A stretch of DNA of 64,000 bases from BS750m-G62 sp964577175 (lineage in GTDB: Bacteria; Planctomycetota; Phycisphaerae; FEN-1346): positions 7,341 through 71,340 of the forward strand of contig CAZNYC010000003.1 of the NCBI GenBank assembly GCA_964577175.1, given 5' to 3'. Of the stretch, positions 1-8,634 are shown piece by piece. The position numbers and the translations under genes were made by a program. Numbering within the stretch: the first letter of the stretch is position 1; every line of letters starts with the position of its first letter. The notes beneath the pieces were generated by a model. It was not told the DNA's origin and did not search any database. It was given only the letters and a program-made list of their open reading frames with translations.

Positions 1-1
1 C

Positions 2-1051
2 GGCCTCCCGAACGACCACGTCTTCGCCGTCAAGGCGCACGGCAACCGAGTCTGGATCGGCACCGAAGGCGGACTGGCGTGTCTCGACAAACGGACCGGC
101 GCCATCCGCACCTGGACCGAGGAGGACGGCCTGCCCTGGCGGGTCATCTCGTCGATCGACGTGGACCCGAAGACCGGGGCCGTCTGGCTCGGCCTGTTCG
201 GCGCCGGCCTGGCGCGCTTCTCCGCCGGACGCTTCGACCACTTCCACCAACTCAACAGCGGCCTCGTCAACGACGTGGTCTACGGCGTGGCGGTCGAGAA
301 CGACAACGTCTGGGCCGCCACCACCGCCGGCGCCAGCCGGTACGACACCGTCAGGAAGCATTGGACCATCTACACCGAGAAGAACGCCCCCATGGAGGAG
401 ATCTGGAACTACGGCGTCTGCTACGCCGACGGCAAGGTGTACCTGGCGGTGTGGGGCAGCGGCGTGCTCGAGTTCGACGTCGAACGCGAGCAGTGGAAGG
501 ATTACCTGGACCCCGACGGCGAAATGGAGATCGACCTCTACCGCGACGACGGCATCGTCCACGTCATCACCACCGCCGCCAGTTACGTCGACAAGATTCT
601 CTGGGTCACAACGTACTTCGGCATGAACCGCTACGACGGGCGGCACTGGCGCGGCCTGTACGCCCACGAGACCGGCCTGCCGAGCGACTTCGGCAACGCC
701 GTCAAGGGCCGCAGCGCCAACGAGGCCTGGTTCGCCACCGACAAGGGGCTCGGCGTCTGCGCCGACTTTTCAACCGACACCTGGGTCACGTATACCATGG
801 ACCCGGAGACCCGCACCGGCAAGGCCGTCGTGCGTCGCGGCACGCGGGTCCTGAAGACCTTGACGATGCCGCGCTGCATCCCACATAATTACGTGCTTTG
901 GGTAGACTTCGACGGCAAGGACGTCTGGGTCGGCACGTCGAAGGGCCTGGGCCGGGCCGTCGGGCCCGACTATTACGAGGGGCTTCAGCCCGCAGACGGC
1001 GAGGCGGCGACGCACGCAAACGGGCGCGCCGGGAAGGAGGAGCAGCCATGA
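2..1051 (+). CDS. Two-component-regulator-type beta-propeller protein, 5' end outside window
   Basis: The reading frame is open from base 2, so the true start lies upstream of the window. The visible 349 residues carry repeated blades of the type GLP-x-D/N-x-V-x-x-V with V-W-I/L/A-G/A-T-x-x-G-L, which is the signature of Reg_prop propellers. These domains usually form periplasmic sensing propellers. No kinase or other output domain follows; the protein ends soon after the last blade with a short charged tail. Its TGA overlaps the ATG of the next gene (ATGA), so it is translationally coupled to a substrate-binding protein. The function is unknown; a solute- or polymer-sensing envelope role is inferred only from the fold. 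Confidence 0.8.
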   Translation, partial: GLPNDHVFAVKAHGNRVWIGTEGGLACLDKRTGAIRTWTEEDGLPWRVISSIDVDPKTGAVWLGLFGAGLARFSAGRFDHFHQLNSGLVNDVVYGVAVENDNVWAATTAGASRYDTVRKHWTIYTEKNAPMEEIWNYGVCYADGKVYLAVWGSGVLEFDVEREQWKDYLDPDGEMEIDLYRDDGIVHVITTAASYVDKILWVTTYFGMNRYDGRHWRGLYAHETGLPSDFGNAVKGRSANEAWFATDKGLGVCADFSTDTWVTYTMDPETRTGKAVVRRGTRVLKTLTMPRCIPHNYVLWVDFDGKDVWVGTSKGLGRAVGPDYYEGLQPADGEAATHANGRAGKEEQP

Positions 1052-2529
1052 AACGCGTTTCGCTTACACTGGCGGCACTGGGAATTGTGCTGACGGCGGC
1101 GGGATGGGCCGCGGCGGCCGATCCGTATGCGGCGATTCCGCGCGACCTGCGCCCGCCCTTCGTTTACGACGACGCCATGCGCGAGGTCCTCCGCAAGATC
1201 AACAACGTCAGCGCCTACGAGGTACCCGACCTCGGCCTCCGCCAGGACGACACCTACGCCCACACCACCGAGACGGTCGAACCCTACCGCCACGTCAAAC
1301 CATACAAGGAGCACTTCCTGCTCCAGATGCAGTATACGGGCCCCGGCCGCGCCAAGCCGGAACCCGAGCACGTGGACAGCGTCAAGGTCGGCTTCATCGG
1401 CCCGATCATGTCGACCGTCTCGGTGGCGACCGGGGGCATGAGCCACGAAGAACCGCTCGGCATCAAGATGCTCCAGGGGGCCCGCCTGGCCGTCGAGCAG
1501 GCCAACGCCCGCGGCGGGTACGTCGACCGCGACGTTCCTTTCGAACTCGTCGTCAGCAACGACAACGGCCTGTGGGGCGCCTCGGGCAACGAGATCGTCA
1601 AACTCGCCTACAAGGACCGCGTGTGGGCGATCCTGGGCACCATCGACGGCGCCAACAGCCACATCGCCATCCGCACCGCGCTGAAGGCCGAACTCGTCAT
1701 GATGAACTCCGGCGACACCGACCCCACGTTCATCGAGACGAACATTCCCTGGGTGGCCCGGTGCATCGGCGACGACCGCCAGCAGAGTTACTTCCTGGTG
1801 GACTACATGTACCGCACACTCGACCTGAAACGCGTGGGCATCATCCGGGCCAGCAACCGGTACGGCCGGTTCGGCGTGCGGGAGGTCCGAGACAGCAGCC
1901 GGCGGATGGGCCGGCCCATCGTCCTCGAGATGGCCTACCCGGTGGGCGGCGAGGACTTCTCGCTCCAGATCGAGCGCCTCCGCCGGGCCGGCGTCGACGG
2001 CATCGTCCATTGGGGCAATGCCGAAGACGGCGCCCGCATCCTGAACCAGATGCGGGCCCGCGGCATGGACCAGCCGTTCTTCGCCTGCGACCGGTGCGTC
2101 AGCGACCGGTTCGTCGAGCTCGCCGGCGCCAACGCCAAGGGCGTCGTCTGCGGGTACCCGTGGAACCCGACGCGGCAGGATCCGAAACTGGCCGCCTTCC
2201 GCCGGGCGTTTCGCGAGCGGTTCGGCGAGGAACCGGAGACCTACGCCGCCCACGGCTACGACGGCATGAACATGCTGATCTGGGCGATCCAGGTGGCGGG
2301 CCTGAACCGCGCGAAGATCCGCGACGTCATCGCCTACCGGACCCGTCCCTGGCCGGGCGTAACGGGGCCGATCCCCCTGAGCGCGTGCCTCGACGACCTC
2401 GGGGAGGTGTGCCTCGCCCGCCGCGAGAAGGGGGCGTGGCGGTACTATTCCCGCGAGGATCTGGACGTCCCGCGCGGCCCGATGCCGGCCCAGGATCGCA
2501 CCCGCCGGGCGGCCGGCGACACGCCTTGA
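1048..2529 (+). CDS. ABC-type substrate-binding protein, branched-chain amino acid (Peripla_BP_6) type
   Basis: The protein has 493 residues. I chose ATG 1048 because GGAGG lies 7 bases upstream and because it starts a clear signal peptide (MKRVSLTLAALGIVLTAAG, with A-x-A before residue 25). From about residue 110 to 460 it reads as a type I periplasmic binding fold. VGFIGPI opens the first strand, GARLAVEQANARGG is the typical first helix, and AILGTIDGANSH, RVGIIRASNRYGR and DGIVHWGNAEDGARIL are the family's core segments. Residues 25-110 are an extra N-terminal segment. Such proteins bind amino acids, amides or aromatic acids. No permease or ATPase gene is adjacent, so it may be a sensor or serve a distant transporter. 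Confidence 0.85.
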   Translation: MKRVSLTLAALGIVLTAAGWAAAADPYAAIPRDLRPPFVYDDAMREVLRKINNVSAYEVPDLGLRQDDTYAHTTETVEPYRHVKPYKEHFLLQMQYTGPGRAKPEPEHVDSVKVGFIGPIMSTVSVATGGMSHEEPLGIKMLQGARLAVEQANARGGYVDRDVPFELVVSNDNGLWGASGNEIVKLAYKDRVWAILGTIDGANSHIAIRTALKAELVMMNSGDTDPTFIETNIPWVARCIGDDRQQSYFLVDYMYRTLDLKRVGIIRASNRYGRFGVREVRDSSRRMGRPIVLEMAYPVGGEDFSLQIERLRRAGVDGIVHWGNAEDGARILNQMRARGMDQPFFACDRCVSDRFVELAGANAKGVVCGYPWNPTRQDPKLAAFRRAFRERFGEEPETYAAHGYDGMNMLIWAIQVAGLNRAKIRDVIAYRTRPWPGVTGPIPLSACLDDLGEVCLARREKGAWRYYSREDLDVPRGPMPAQDRTRRAAGDTP

Positions 2530-2541
2530 TCGGATGACACG

Positions 2542-3780
2542 ATGGTCCGACTGCGCCTGCTTGGGGGAGTGCTTGCGTGTCTGTGGGCGGCGGCTGCGCC
2601 GGCCGGCGAGCCGCCCGAGGCTTCCGCCCCTCCCGAGCCGTTCTTCGATGCCCGGAGCCGATCCACCGAGTACGCCGGGCCCGGCCGCGACACCCCCCCG
2701 CCGGACGACGTGACCGAGGTCCGCATCGGCTGGTTCGGCCCGAGCGATCCGACCGACCCCCTCTGCGGCGACATGTGGCAGGCGGCCGTCATGGCCGTCC
2801 AGCAGGCTAATGCCGAAGGCGGTTGCCGCGGCAAGCCGTTCAAGTTGGCGCCTGGTTGGTCCGAGAACCCATGGGGGTCCGGCGTGGCCGAGGTCACGCG
2901 CATGATCTACCGTCACCAGGTCTGGGCAATCGTGGGCGGCGTCGACGGTCCGACCACGCATCTGGCCGAGCAGGTCGTCGCGAAGGCGCGGGTGCCCCTG
3001 GTCAGCCCGGCGTGCCCGGACCCGTCGGTCACCCTCGCGAACGTGCCGTGGATGTTCGTCCTGACCCCGGACGACGGACGCCTGGCGGAAGCCTTGGCGG
3101 CGGCGATCGCGGCCAACGTGGACGACAGGAAAGGGTTCGTCGTCCTCTCGGCCACCGACCACGATTCCCGCATGACCTCGGCCGAATTGCGAAAGCGGCT
3201 GGTGCGCCGGCAACGCACGGCGCGTTACCACTTCCGATTCCCTCGCGGGGCCGCGAATGCGGCGACCGTGGCCGGACGCGTCGCGGAAACCGGAGCCCAG
3301 GCCGTGGTGCTGATCGCCGGACCCGTCGACGGGGCCCGTATACTCTCGGCCCTGGGCAAGGCGGGTTTCAAAGGAAAGGTGTACGGCGGCCCCACGATGG
3401 GCCGGCGGGCGTTTCTCGAAGCCGCCGGCAAGACAGCCGAGGGCGTCGTCTTCCCGCTCCTTTACCAACCCGCGCCTTCGTGCCCGTTCGCCCAGGCGTT
3501 CGAGCGTCGCACAGGCCGGTCACCGGATTACGCCGCCGCGCACACCTACGACGCCGTCCGGTTGGTGATTGCCGCTGTCCGCAACGCCGGCCTGAACCGG
3601 GCCCGCATCCGCGACGCGCTGGCCCAAACGGGACCCTGGGAAGGCGCGACGGGCACCGTGCAGTGGGACGGTCACGGCCGAAATCAGCGGGAGGTGAGGC
3701 TCGCAACGGTCCGGAACGGGCGGATCATTCCCCTGCAGAAGCCGGCGGCCCTTCCGACGCCTCGGACCTCCCCTCCGTGA
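2542..3780 (+). CDS. ABC-type substrate-binding protein, second paralogue
   Basis: This 412-residue protein begins with a signal peptide (MVRLRLLGGVLACLWAAAAPAGE). From about residue 60 it has a Peripla_BP_6 fold: VRIGWFGPSDPTD, then AAVMAVQQANAEGG, WAIVGGVDGPTTH and AVVLIAGPVDGARILSALG. It is a paralogue of the preceding gene and lies 12 bases after it, so the two are co-transcribed. Pairs like this could bind related ligands. Its last 56 bases overlap the 3' end of a convergent gene on the other strand. The ribosome-binding site before ATG 2542 is weak, which fits coupling to the upstream gene. The ligand cannot be told from sequence. Confidence 0.85.
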   Translation: MVRLRLLGGVLACLWAAAAPAGEPPEASAPPEPFFDARSRSTEYAGPGRDTPPPDDVTEVRIGWFGPSDPTDPLCGDMWQAAVMAVQQANAEGGCRGKPFKLAPGWSENPWGSGVAEVTRMIYRHQVWAIVGGVDGPTTHLAEQVVAKARVPLVSPACPDPSVTLANVPWMFVLTPDDGRLAEALAAAIAANVDDRKGFVVLSATDHDSRMTSAELRKRLVRRQRTARYHFRFPRGAANAATVAGRVAETGAQAVVLIAGPVDGARILSALGKAGFKGKVYGGPTMGRRAFLEAAGKTAEGVVFPLLYQPAPSCPFAQAFERRTGRSPDYAAAHTYDAVRLVIAAVRNAGLNRARIRDALAQTGPWEGATGTVQWDGHGRNQREVRLATVRNGRIIPLQKPAALPTPRTSPP

Positions 3781-5437
3781 TGACCCACAGGCGGTCCACG
3801 GCCAGGTCCTCGATGCAGTCCGTCCCGCCGCCGACCCAGCGGACCTCCACCCGGTCGACCTTCTCGCGCCGGCCCAGGCCGAAATGCAACCGCGTGCCGT
3901 AGTGGCTCTGGTAACCGCGCCCGCTGTGCACCTCGTCAAGCAGCACCAGGTCGCCGGCGACCACGCGGACATGGGCGCCCACGCCGTCTCGGTTGGTCTT
4001 TGTGCCGCGCAGGCGAATCTGAATCCAGTGGTTACCCGTGTCGGAATCGTTCCGCAAGACGGTCGGTTCGGCCCGTGAGTTCAGGACGACCACGTCGATG
4101 TCGCCGTCGTTGTCGAGATCGTCGAAAGCGGCGCCGCGGCTGGAGCGGCGGACCTGCAGCCCGCTACCCACCCGGTCGGAAACGTTGACGAAGGTTCCCT
4201 CGCCGGAGTTCATGAGCAGGATGTTGCGAGCCTCGTAGTCGCTGGAATCGTCGAACTTGTCGACGAGGTCGTGCAAGTGGCCGCAGGCGACGAAGATGTC
4301 GCGGTTGCCGTCGTTGTCGAGGTCGACGAGGCTGTTGCCCCAGGTGACGTGGGGCACGGTGCCGCGTCCGGCGCCGGTGCGGAGGGTCACGTCCTCGAAC
4401 AGGCCGCCACCCATGTTGCGGTACAGAAGGGCGAGTTGGCCCTGGTAGGAGGTCTGGTAGAAGTCGAGGCGTCCGTCGTTGTCGAAATCGCCGGCGTCGA
4501 CGCCCATGCTGCCCTGTTCCTCGCCGTCGACGTCGAAGCCGACGCCGGCGAGCAGACCGACCTCCTCGAACCTGCCCCGGCCGTCGTTCTGAAACAGGAA
4601 GTTCTCGCAGACGTCGTTGGCGATGAAGACGTCGGTGTCGCCGTCGTTGTCGACGTCGGCGCAGACCATGCCCATGCCCCACCCGGCGTGGGAGGCGATG
4701 CCCGAGGTCCCGCTGATGTCGGTGAACGTCCCATCGCCGTTGTTCCGGTAGAGCGTGTCCGGCACCGGCGGGTAGTGGGTCGGCCCCGTGTAGGCGGGGA
4801 AACCGCGGATGGTCGTGGGCTCATGCCGTTCGTACGAGAACTCGAGGTAGGTTGCTACGTAAAGATCCAGATCGCCGTCGCCGTCGGCGTCCAGGAAACA
4901 GGCGCCCGCCCCGACGCGCCGGCCGTTGCGCACCCCGGCGACAGCCGTCACGTCGGTGAACGTACCGTCCCCGTTGTTGCGGTACAGGACATTCGGTCCG
5001 TGGTTGTTCAGGTACAGGTCCGGGTGGCCATCGTTGTCGTAATCGCCGACGGCGACGCCCAGGCCGTAGCCGGTGTCGCCGACGCCGGCCTCGGCGGTGA
5101 CGTCGGTGAAGCGGAAGTTCCCCTCGTTGCGGTAGAGGGCGTTGCGCGGCGGGGCGGAGACGGGGGTGCCCTTGAGGGGCGCGCCGTTGACGAAGTAGAT
5201 GTCGATCCGCCCGTCGCCGTCGTAATCGAACAGGGCGAGCCCCGCGCTGACGGTCTCCATGATATACCGGTTGCCGCAGCCGCCGTCCGTGTGGCGGAAC
5301 GTGATGCCGGTCTCGGCCGTGACGTCGGCCAGGCGGATCGGGCCGCCGGCCGCCGGCGCGGCGAGGAGGCTCACGGCGGCAAGGACCGCCAGGCCGACCA
5401 TCCGATTACGGGTTGTCTTTGTACCGGGCGTACACAT
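3725..5437 (-). CDS. CRTAC1-family FG-GAP/VCBS repeat protein with C-terminal UnbV/ASPIC domain
   Basis: The protein has 570 residues and is exported: after a short basic stretch comes a hydrophobic segment, VGLAVLAAVSLLAAPAAG. Residues about 30-440 hold repeated calcium-binding-like loops of the form D-x-D-N/G-D-G-x-x-D-I/L-Y, spaced about 50-60 residues, as in FG-GAP/VCBS propellers. Residues about 465-545 are the UnbV/ASPIC domain (NHWIQIRLRGTKTNRDGVGA ... VHSGRGYQSHYGTRLHFGLG). ATG 5437 overlaps the upstream TPR gene. ATG 5401, four bases after that gene's stop, is an alternative start. The protein is a close paralogue of the one at 6930-8633. The role is unknown; CRTAC1 proteins are usually secreted, Ca-binding and of uncertain ligand. 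Confidence 0.9.
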   Translation of the reverse strand: MCTPGTKTTRNRMVGLAVLAAVSLLAAPAAGGPIRLADVTAETGITFRHTDGGCGNRYIMETVSAGLALFDYDGDGRIDIYFVNGAPLKGTPVSAPPRNALYRNEGNFRFTDVTAEAGVGDTGYGLGVAVGDYDNDGHPDLYLNNHGPNVLYRNNGDGTFTDVTAVAGVRNGRRVGAGACFLDADGDGDLDLYVATYLEFSYERHEPTTIRGFPAYTGPTHYPPVPDTLYRNNGDGTFTDISGTSGIASHAGWGMGMVCADVDNDGDTDVFIANDVCENFLFQNDGRGRFEEVGLLAGVGFDVDGEEQGSMGVDAGDFDNDGRLDFYQTSYQGQLALLYRNMGGGLFEDVTLRTGAGRGTVPHVTWGNSLVDLDNDGNRDIFVACGHLHDLVDKFDDSSDYEARNILLMNSGEGTFVNVSDRVGSGLQVRRSSRGAAFDDLDNDGDIDVVVLNSRAEPTVLRNDSDTGNHWIQIRLRGTKTNRDGVGAHVRVVAGDLVLLDEVHSGRGYQSHYGTRLHFGLGRREKVDRVEVRWVGGGTDCIEDLAVDRLWVITEGRSEASEGPPASAGE

Positions 5438-6854
5438 CCTGATACCATCGGTTGTCGGGATCGAGGTCGCGCGCCTTGCGGAGGGCCTCCAGGGCCGCCG
5501 CCCGGTCGCCGGTCGCGTCGAGGGCCCGGCTGAAGACGAAGTAGTTGACGGCCGTCGGCTCCAGCCGGACGGCCCAGCGGGCCAGTTCCAGCGCCCGCTC
5601 GAGGTTGCGGTTCCGTGTCAGGTAGAAGTGGGCGAGGGCGCGATGCCCGATGGCGCGCTCGGGCGCAGCGCGGCGGGCCTCGCGCAGGGCCTGCTCCGCC
5701 TCGCCGTAGGCCTTCCGCCGAAGATGGATGCCGCCCATGCGGACGCGATGGACGGGCTCGCCCGGTTCAAGTTCCGCCAGCCTGCCGTACAGCCGCAAGG
5801 CGTCATCGTATCGCCCGGCCGCCTCGGACAGGGCGGCGAGTTCGCGCCGGCACGCGACGGCCTGCGGCGCGAGGTCCGCGGCCCGACGGAGCAGGCGCGC
5901 GCCCTCGTTCGTCCGGGCGCGTTTGCGGTATACCACGCCCGCCTCCGTCAGCGTGCCGGCCAGGCGCGACCGGACGCCGGCCAGGTCGTCGAACGAGGTG
6001 GTCTCCTCGATAAGGTCCGCCAGATCCTGCTGCTTGATGGCCCCGAACCGCTTGCGGTAGGCGGCGGCGCGATCCGTTTCGCCCAGCCTCAGGCAGACCC
6101 GCACCAGACCGTAGGAAGCGTTCTTGTGGTTCGGCACGACGGTCAGGACGCGCTGGTAATGCCGCTTGGCTTCCCGGTACCGTTCGGTCTGGAAGCAGGC
6201 CCGGCCGAGGAGGTAGCGTGTCTCGACGGGGCGGGGGGCGAGGCGGATCTCCTCTTCGAGCAGGGGCAGCGCCTCCTCCGCCTTTCCGAGCAGCAGCAGG
6301 GCGGCCGCCAGCGTGTGCCGGACGCCCGGCCGCCGGGGTTCGGCCTTCAGCGCCCGCCGGGCGAAGGCGGCGGCCTCCTGGAGGCGGCCCTCTTTCAGAG
6401 ACAGGCGGCTCATTGCGAAGTGGACGTCGGCGCGGCCGGGCTCGCGCTCCAGGGCTTTCCGCCATGACGCGGCGGCGTCCTGCGGCCGGCCGAGCCAGCG
6501 GTACGCGTTGCCGGCGGCGACGAGGGCGTCCGCATCGTCCGGGAAGTCCGCCACGAGCCGCTCCGCGACCGCCACGGCTTCGTCCGTCAGGGCCTGGACC
6601 CGCTTGCCGGCGTCGCTTCCACCGGCGGGGCGGGGCGTACCCCGGCCGGGCACGCCCGCCCCGGCGCCCGTATCGGGCGCGGCGCGAGGGTCACCGGTGG
6701 CTTCCCCTTCCGCCGCCATACCCGGCGCCGGGCCGAGCGGATACAGGCAGACCAGCATCGCCGCCGCGACGGCGCACCGCCACCGGGGTGCCGCCGGGCG
6801 GCGCCGGCGGGCGGGCGGATGCGTTCCGTCTCGCGCTGCGATGGCGTCGGACAT
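5406..6854 (-). CDS. Exported TPR-repeat protein
   Basis: The 482-residue protein has an arginine-rich start followed by a hydrophobic segment (about residues 26-48, CAVAAAMLVCLYPLGPAPGMA). It is therefore either secreted or anchored with its repeats outside the cytoplasm. A Pro/Gly-rich linker follows, then TPR units from about residue 75 to the end (for example ADALVAAGNAYRWLGRPQDA, VRHTLAAALLLLGKAEEALP, RYDDALRLYGRLAELEPGEP). No enzymatic domain is seen. It overlaps the downstream CRTAC1 gene and is 75 bp from the CRTAC1 gene upstream, so the four genes from 10104 to 3725 form one unit. TPR arrays usually bind partner proteins; the CRTAC1 product is the obvious candidate. Confidence 0.88.
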   Translation of the reverse strand: MSDAIAARDGTHPPARRRRPAAPRWRCAVAAAMLVCLYPLGPAPGMAAEGEATGDPRAAPDTGAGAGVPGRGTPRPAGGSDAGKRVQALTDEAVAVAERLVADFPDDADALVAAGNAYRWLGRPQDAAASWRKALEREPGRADVHFAMSRLSLKEGRLQEAAAFARRALKAEPRRPGVRHTLAAALLLLGKAEEALPLLEEEIRLAPRPVETRYLLGRACFQTERYREAKRHYQRVLTVVPNHKNASYGLVRVCLRLGETDRAAAYRKRFGAIKQQDLADLIEETTSFDDLAGVRSRLAGTLTEAGVVYRKRARTNEGARLLRRAADLAPQAVACRRELAALSEAAGRYDDALRLYGRLAELEPGEPVHRVRMGGIHLRRKAYGEAEQALREARRAAPERAIGHRALAHFYLTRNRNLERALELARWAVRLEPTAVNYFVFSRALDATGDRAAALEALRKARDLDPDNRWYQDVYARYKDNP

Positions 6855-6929
6855 GGATCGGACTTCCCCGTGCCGGGTCTACCCGCCTGCCGTCTGCGGG
6901 AGCCGGGGGCTTATGCGCCAAACGCTTCG

Positions 6930-8633
6930 CTATGGCTTTGCAGCGGGATGTGAGCCTTCGATGACGGTCAGGATCTGGTCGGCCGGCACGTTCCTCAGGA
7001 CGTCCGTGCCGCCGCCGGTCCACCGGATCTCGATGCGATCGATCGTCTTGTGCGCGCCGAGGCCGAAGTGCAGCCTCATGCCGTAGTGGCTCTGATAGCC
7101 GATACCGCTGTGGACCTCCTCGAGTTGCGTGCGTCCGCCCGCCGTCACGCGGACGTGGGCGCCGATGCCGTCGCGGTTGGTCGTCGTGCCGCGCAGGCGC
7201 ACCTGGAGCCAGTGGTTGCCGGTGTCCAAGTCGTTGCGGAGGAGCGTGGGCTCGGCCCGGGAGTTGAGGATGACGACGTCGACGTCACCGTCGTTGTCGA
7301 GGTCGCCGAAAGCCGCGCCCCGGCTGACGAGGCGGACCTTCATGCCGTCGCCGGCGCGGTCGGAAACGTTGACGAACTCCCCCTTGCCGGTGTTCATGAG
7401 AAGGATGTTGGGCGCGCGGTAGGACGTGGTGTCGTCGTAGCGCTCGACGTACGGTTGGAGGTGGCCGCAGTTGATCCACAGGTCCTTGTCGCCGTCGTTG
7501 TCGAAGTCGGCGAAGCCGTTGCCCCAGGTGACATAGGCCTTGGTGCCGAGGCCGGCGCCGGTGATGCGGGTCACGTCCTCGAAGAACTCGCCCCGGATGT
7601 TGCGGTACAAGGTAGCCAACTCGTCCTGGTAGGACGTGACCTCGATATCGAGCCAGCCGTCGTTGTCGTAGTCGGCGCAGGTGACGCCCATGCTCGATTG
7701 GGCGCCGCCTTCGAGGTCATAGGCAAAGCCGCTTACGAGGGCGACCTCGTCGAAGCGGCCGGTCCCGTCGTTGCGGAAGAGCGAGTTGCCGTAGTCGTCG
7801 TTGCCGACGAAGATGTCCGTGTCCCCGTCGTTGTCGTAGTCGGCCGTGCAGGTACCCATGCCCGCGCCGGGGTGGTCGGCGATGCCGGAGGCCTCGGTGG
7901 CGTCGGTGAACGTGCCGTCGCCGTTGTTCCGGTAGAACGTGTTGAGCGACTTCGGGTAGTCGCGGGGCCCCGAGTAGGCCCGGTAGCCTTGAATCTCCAA
8001 AACGACGTTTTGCTCGTACGACCATCGGATGTAGTTGGAGACGAAGAGGTCGAGGTCGCCGTCGCCGTCGGCGTCGAGCCAGTTGGCGCCGGCGGCCACG
8101 AGGTTGCCGCCCGCCACGCCCGCCGTCTCGGTAACGTCCGCGAACGTGCCGTCGCCGTTGTTACGGTACAGGACGTTCGGCCCGTAGTTGTTCACGTAGA
8201 TGTCGGAATGTCCGTCGTTGTCGTAATCGCCGACGGCCACGCCGAGGCCGTACCCGGTGTCGCCGACGCCGGCCTCGTCGGTGACGTCGGTGAACCGGAA
8301 ATCGCCGTCGTTGCGGTAGAGGGCGTTTCGTGGTTGCTCCGCGGGGTTGGCACCCTTCAGGGGCGCGCCGTTGAGGAAGTAGATATCCAGGTCGCCGTCG
8401 TTGTCGTAGTCGAGGACGGCCACGCCGGCGCTCATCGTCTCGAACATCCACAGCCGCCCGCTGCCGCCGTCGGTGTGCACGAACGTGACGCCGCTCTCGG
8501 GCGTCGCGTCGCTGAGCACGATGGCGCAGGGCGGTTCGGCGGCGAGGAGAGGTGCGGCCACCGCCGCCAGCGCCATGACTGCGGCCCAGCCGCGAAGCCT
8601 GCCGTGCGAAGGTGAGGGGGTCGGCCGCGTCAC
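6930..8633 (-). CDS. CRTAC1-family FG-GAP/VCBS repeat protein with C-terminal UnbV/ASPIC domain
   Basis: The 567-residue protein is organised like its paralogue at 3725-5437. It has a signal peptide (LRGWAAVMALAAVAAPLLAAE), FG-GAP/VCBS blades with D-x-D-N-D-G loops over about residues 35-445, and a UnbV/ASPIC domain near residues 470-545 (GNHWLQVRLRGTTTNRDGIG). Long stretches are nearly identical in the two copies, for example around VGDTGYGLGVAVGDYDNDGH. The start is taken as GTG 8633, one base after the stop of the upstream TPR gene, which implies translational coupling. ATG 8576 would shorten the N-terminus but leave a hydrophobic start. The function is unknown; it is a predicted secreted metal-binding propeller. 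Confidence 0.9.
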   Translation of the reverse strand: MTRPTPSPSHGRLRGWAAVMALAAVAAPLLAAEPPCAIVLSDATPESGVTFVHTDGGSGRLWMFETMSAGVAVLDYDNDGDLDIYFLNGAPLKGANPAEQPRNALYRNDGDFRFTDVTDEAGVGDTGYGLGVAVGDYDNDGHSDIYVNNYGPNVLYRNNGDGTFADVTETAGVAGGNLVAAGANWLDADGDGDLDLFVSNYIRWSYEQNVVLEIQGYRAYSGPRDYPKSLNTFYRNNGDGTFTDATEASGIADHPGAGMGTCTADYDNDGDTDIFVGNDDYGNSLFRNDGTGRFDEVALVSGFAYDLEGGAQSSMGVTCADYDNDGWLDIEVTSYQDELATLYRNIRGEFFEDVTRITGAGLGTKAYVTWGNGFADFDNDGDKDLWINCGHLQPYVERYDDTTSYRAPNILLMNTGKGEFVNVSDRAGDGMKVRLVSRGAAFGDLDNDGDVDVVILNSRAEPTLLRNDLDTGNHWLQVRLRGTTTNRDGIGAHVRVTAGGRTQLEEVHSGIGYQSHYGMRLHFGLGAHKTIDRIEIRWTGGGTDVLRNVPADQILTVIEGSHPAAKP

Positions 8634-8634
8634 G

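Noticed and set aside
985..3468. 827-codon minus-strand frame opposite the two substrate-binding genes
   Set aside because: It is a mirror of the plus-strand genes, with low-complexity His/Gly/Arg/Val composition and no recognisable motif.
8576..8633. ATG 8576 as the start of the second CRTAC1 gene
   Set aside because: It would remove the basic residues before the hydrophobic segment. GTG 8633, one base after the upstream stop, fits translational coupling better, though it is not proven.
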